Shown: positions 15,524 to 17,934 of the stretch, piece after piece | Numbering within the stretch: position 1 is the stretch's first letter | Layout: every line of letters starts with the position of its first letter | Assembly: GCA_030452365.1 (NCBI GenBank) | Contig: JAKDMK010000008.1 | Location: 1 to 17,934, forward strand | Direction: 5' to 3' | Length of the DNA: 17,934 bases | From: Nitrococcus sp. | GTDB lineage: Bacteria > Pseudomonadota > Gammaproteobacteria > Nitrococcales > Nitrococcaceae | The notes under the pieces: model-generated | Databases searched by the model: none | Seen by the model: only the letters and a program-made list of their open reading frames with translations | Told to the model about the DNA's origin: nothing | Position numbers and translations under genes: made by a program

Positions 15524-16712
15524 TCATGAGCGTCTAAGCCGGTTGCTCGGTGGTGAGGCACTGGCCGACCTGCGCCAGCGCCTGCGTAAACGCTACCAAC
15601 GCTGCACGACACCGGATGACAGTTTCACGTTCACCCGGCTGACGCCGACCGAGCGCGACGCCCTGGCCGGGCTGCTGGGCCGGCGCCGCAGTACAGCGAC
15701 CTCGATGCGCCTTTCACACCTGGCCATCGACGCCGCCCTGGGCCAGGCGGGACTGGCGCCTGATTTGCGCACGGCGCTGGAATGTCTCGACGGCGCAATA
15801 ACCGATACGGCGGCGCAACGCGAACACGAACTCCGAGTATGGGCCGAGGTATTTGCGCGGCTGCCTGGCGGTCCGCTGGCTGACGCATTGACTCGGCCCG
15901 TCGAGCAAGGCCTGGTCAAACGCCTTGCCGAAAACGATGTGCAAACCGCCAAGGTTATACTAGTGCAGGCACAACGCGTGCTCGCGCAACTTCCGGCAAC
16001 TGGCATCACCCGCAGCCACTTAGCTGCCGACGTGCTTGGCGACGCCCACGGCCTGGACCCCGGCCGCCCAGTCGCGACATTGCTGCGGCGGGCGCTTGAC
16101 CCCAATCGGCAGCAAACCCGCTGGCGCGAGGTCTGGGCCGGACAGGGCGTCATGGTCAGCGAGCTGGCCAAACCGGTTGCGGTTCTCAATTTGCGTACCG
16201 AAGGAGCCGATCCAGTTGACCGCTTGCTTGAAACGGCGCGCCAAGCCGGGGAGCCGCTGCACCTGTCATTACGTCAGCTATTACGCATTCCACCGCAATG
16301 GCAACGCGAACAACCGATCTACATCTGCGAAAACCCGGACATCCTCGCCGCCGCAGCCGATAAGCTGAGCACGGCATGCCCGCCAATGGTAAGCATCGAC
16401 GGGCAGCTGTCAGCCGCCCCGCGAGCCCTGCTGGACCAACTTTACGCCGCCGGCTGCGCGTTGTATTACCACGGCGATTTTGACTGGCCGGGCCTGGCGA
16501 TCGGCAACGGCATTGTCAAACGCTACGCCGCCCGACCGTGGCGCTATTCAGCAGCCGACTATGCCCCAACACACGGCATCGATCTGCGTGGGGAACCGGT
16601 CGATGCCGTGTGGGACACCAATCTGGCGCCGAAAATGCGCGCCACGGGCCTGGCTGTCCACGAGGAAACACAATTGCAGGTTTTATTACGGGATCTCGGC
16701 GCCAACCATTAA
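15501..16712 (+). CDS. jetD: Wadjet type II nuclease JetD (DUF2399, TIGR02679), Toprim-like
   Basis: The 403-residue product is the nuclease of the system, which in studied Wadjets cuts circular plasmid DNA held by JetABC. The C-terminal DUF2399 domain shows the Toprim-like metal centre: Glu277 in YICENPD, and Asp326 and Asp328 in YYHGDFDWPGLAI. A later HEE at 387-389 is possibly also involved. The N-terminal part (about 1-260) is the TIGR02679-specific arm that contacts the complex, starting MPGPEPLDHERLSRLLGGEA. Length is normal. The start lies 23 nt inside jetC, the longest overlap in the operon, and has no strong ribosome binding site, so it is probably read by translational coupling. The gene closes the operon, with a hairpin around its stop codon. 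Confidence 0.92.
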   Translation: MPGPEPLDHERLSRLLGGEALADLRQRLRKRYQRCTTPDDSFTFTRLTPTERDALAGLLGRRRSTATSMRLSHLAIDAALGQAGLAPDLRTALECLDGAITDTAAQREHELRVWAEVFARLPGGPLADALTRPVEQGLVKRLAENDVQTAKVILVQAQRVLAQLPATGITRSHLAADVLGDAHGLDPGRPVATLLRRALDPNRQQTRWREVWAGQGVMVSELAKPVAVLNLRTEGADPVDRLLETARQAGEPLHLSLRQLLRIPPQWQREQPIYICENPDILAAAADKLSTACPPMVSIDGQLSAAPRALLDQLYAAGCALYYHGDFDWPGLAIGNGIVKRYAARPWRYSAADYAPTHGIDLRGEPVDAVWDTNLAPKMRATGLAVHEETQLQVLLRDLGANH

Positions 16713-16720
16713 ATTGGCGC
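16699..16720 (+). terminator. Hairpin spanning the jetD stop codon
   Basis: GCGCCAA (16699-16705) pairs perfectly with TTGGCGC (16714-16720). The TAA stop lies in the 8-nt loop. There is no following T-run, so intrinsic termination is doubtful. It may protect the mRNA 3' end or act with Rho. Confidence 0.35.
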
Positions 16721-16731
16721 GCGCAACGTAA

Positions 16732-16756
16732 CGAGGCGATGGCGCCGCTCCCACCC
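16732..16756 (-). repeat. REP-like GTGGGAGCGG motif
   Basis: On the minus strand this reads GGTGGGAGCGGCGCCATCGC. GTGGGAGCGGC followed by a short palindrome and GCGAT is typical of REP sequences in Pseudomonas, Xanthomonas and relatives. Only one copy is visible, so the call rests on resemblance. Confidence 0.3.
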
Positions 16757-16800
16757 TACCCTACCTCGGCTCGGTAGTTTTCCGCACGGCGGCGCGCGCC

Positions 16801-16830
16801 TTCGGCGGAAGCAAGTTCCTATAGCATAAT
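16801..16830 (+). promoter_or_regulatory. Weak promoter candidate for the ketopantoate-reductase gene
   Basis: CATAAT at 16825-16830 (5 of 6 of TATAAT) has TTCGGC at 16801-16806 as a poor -35, with an 18-bp spacer. The leader to ATG 16870 would be about 33 nt. It suggests that this gene is transcribed separately from the Wadjet operon. Confidence 0.3.
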
Positions 16831-16869
16831 CCCCCGTATGTCAGCGATTATGGGACTCGGGAGGCGAGC

Positions 16870-17808
16870 ATGCGCATTGCGATTTTCGGCACCGGCGGCG
16901 TCGGTGGGTATTTCGGCGGCCGTCTTGCTCAAGCAGGTGAAGACGTCATATTCATCGCCCGCGGCGAGCATTTGCACGCGATGCGACAGGGCGGGCTGCG
17001 CGTGGAGAGTAGCAAAGGCAGCTTCCGCGTCGAACGCCTTGAGGCAACCGATGATCCGGGCACGGTGGGCACCGTGGACGCCATTGTGCTATGCGTCAAG
17101 GCTTGGCAGGTAGCGGATGCGGCCCGCGCACTACAGCCAATGCTGGGGCCGGCGACCTTTGTCGTGCCCCTGCAAAATGGAGTCGAGGCGCCCGATCAAC
17201 TCGCCGCCGGGCTCGGCCGCGAGCGCGTGCTGGGCGGACTCTGCGGGATTATTGCCTATCGCGCCGACCCCGGTCACATTCGGCACGTCGGCGTCGATCC
17301 GTTTGTCAGCTTTGCCGAGCTTGACAACCGCCCGAGCGAACGCGTTGAGCGGCTGCGGCAGGCCTTCGAGCCCTGTCAGGGCACGACCGTCACCGTCCCG
17401 CTCGATATCGAAGCCGCCATGTGGAAAAAATTTCTATTCATCACCGCAATCAGCGGCATGGGCGCGGTCGCGCGCGCACCAATGGGCGTTCTGCGCAGCC
17501 AACCGGGCACCCGTCGCCTGCTGGAGCGCGCCATGGAGGAGATCCATATGCTAGCGCGGGCGCGGCACGTGACCTTGCCGAGCGATATCGTCACGACCAG
17601 CATGGGCTTAATCGACGATCTCCCAGCGGATGCAACGGCATCGATGCAGCGCGACATCATGCAAGGGCGTGCCTCGGAGCTGGAGGCGCAGAATGGCGCG
17701 GTCGTCCGGCTCGCAGCCCAGGCCGGCATTGCAACCCCCGTGAATGCTTTCATCTACCATTGCCTTCTTGCCATGGAGCGCCGGGCTCGAGGCGAGCGGT
17801 TCTCGTAG
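16870..17808 (+). CDS. panE: 2-dehydropantoate 2-reductase family protein (ketopantoate reductase-like)
   Basis: Family members reduce 2-dehydropantoate to pantoate with NADPH in pantothenate synthesis. The 312-residue length is typical. The Rossmann motif is IFGTGGVGGYFGGRLA (5-20). Other family residues are Lys77 in CVKAWQ, Asn103 in LQNGVEA, the catalytic-type Lys187 in MWKKFLF, and Ser258 and Glu270 in the C-terminal helical domain (SMQRDIMQGRASELEAQNGA). Aligned by eye with E. coli PanE (WEKLCVNCAIN), two Asn that bind pantoate are Ile191 and Ser195 here. This may therefore be a paralogue with another keto-acid substrate, and the symbol is tentative. The ribosome binding site GGGAGG lies 5 nt before ATG 16870. 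A promoter candidate lies upstream, and the gene is probably independent of jetD. Confidence 0.88.
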   Translation: MRIAIFGTGGVGGYFGGRLAQAGEDVIFIARGEHLHAMRQGGLRVESSKGSFRVERLEATDDPGTVGTVDAIVLCVKAWQVADAARALQPMLGPATFVVPLQNGVEAPDQLAAGLGRERVLGGLCGIIAYRADPGHIRHVGVDPFVSFAELDNRPSERVERLRQAFEPCQGTTVTVPLDIEAAMWKKFLFITAISGMGAVARAPMGVLRSQPGTRRLLERAMEEIHMLARARHVTLPSDIVTTSMGLIDDLPADATASMQRDIMQGRASELEAQNGAVVRLAAQAGIATPVNAFIYHCLLAMERRARGERFS

Positions 17809-17923
17809 GGGATGCAAAGGCTTAGGGCTAGCGCAAACATTAAGTGCCATTTAACTCTGACCTGATTTTCCCCAGCCAATTGCGGGTGCCGGACGCCGAG
17901 CGGATTGACCGGAGAGCGGTGTG

Positions 17924-17934
17924 ATGAAACCAGG
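17924..17934 (+). CDS. Possible start of a truncated downstream gene
   Basis: ATG 17924 has GGAGAG (17911-17916) at 7 nt spacing, but only MKP is visible before the window ends. The 115 nt before it hold no recognisable gene. Confidence 0.2.

Noticed and set aside
1..17934. CRISPR arrays, tRNA or rRNA genes
   Set aside because: No regularly spaced direct repeats and no tRNA-like cloverleaf or rRNA sequence was noticed on reading. A tRNAscan or CRISPR-finder run could not be made.

Overview
The window looks like a chromosomal segment of a Gram-negative bacterium, probably a gammaproteobacterium. It encodes a beta-barrel outer-membrane porin with a terminal Phe, a lipobox lipoprotein, an MsbA-like exporter and high-GC coding sequence with strong Shine-Dalgarno sites. 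I cannot name a genus from sequence alone.

Positions 1-1650 are a graveyard of mobile and transported DNA. They hold a C-terminal scrap of an ISNCY/IS1202-like transposase with its non-coding end, a frameshifted chimeric ABC-ATPase scrap, and the N-terminal half of an IS5-family transposase bracketed by a 38-bp inverted repeat. No gene here looks intact.

Positions 1658-5861 form a flavin-based extracytoplasmic redox locus. An ApbE-type FMN transferase lipoprotein (minus strand) is divergent from a plus-strand operon of an outer-membrane porin, an exported FMN-binding-domain protein with an SGAS flavinylation-like motif, a possible 46-codon small ORF with a very strong ribosome binding site, and a small His-containing four-helix membrane protein. 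The likely logic is that ApbE attaches FMN to the FMN-binding protein, which exchanges electrons with the membrane protein. The porin would provide outer-membrane passage for a substrate. The electron donor, acceptor and substrate are not shown by the sequence.

Positions 5946-7754 encode a half-size ABC exporter converging on that operon. It is followed by about 500 bp without a convincing gene and a small unrecognised minus-strand gene (8270-8473).

Positions 8632-16712 carry a complete four-gene type II Wadjet anti-plasmid system: DUF2397/TIGR02677, DUF2398/TIGR02678, an SMC-like ATPase of TIGR02680, and a DUF2399/TIGR02679 Toprim-like nuclease. All four are on one strand with overlapping stops and starts (1, 4 and 23 nt). 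In this family the JetABC complex is a condensin-like DNA motor and JetD cuts circular plasmids.

Positions 16870-17808 encode a ketopantoate-reductase-family enzyme. The window ends 11 nt into what may be the next gene. The Wadjet system is a known type. The least described unit is the ApbE/porin/FMN-binding/membrane-protein cluster.
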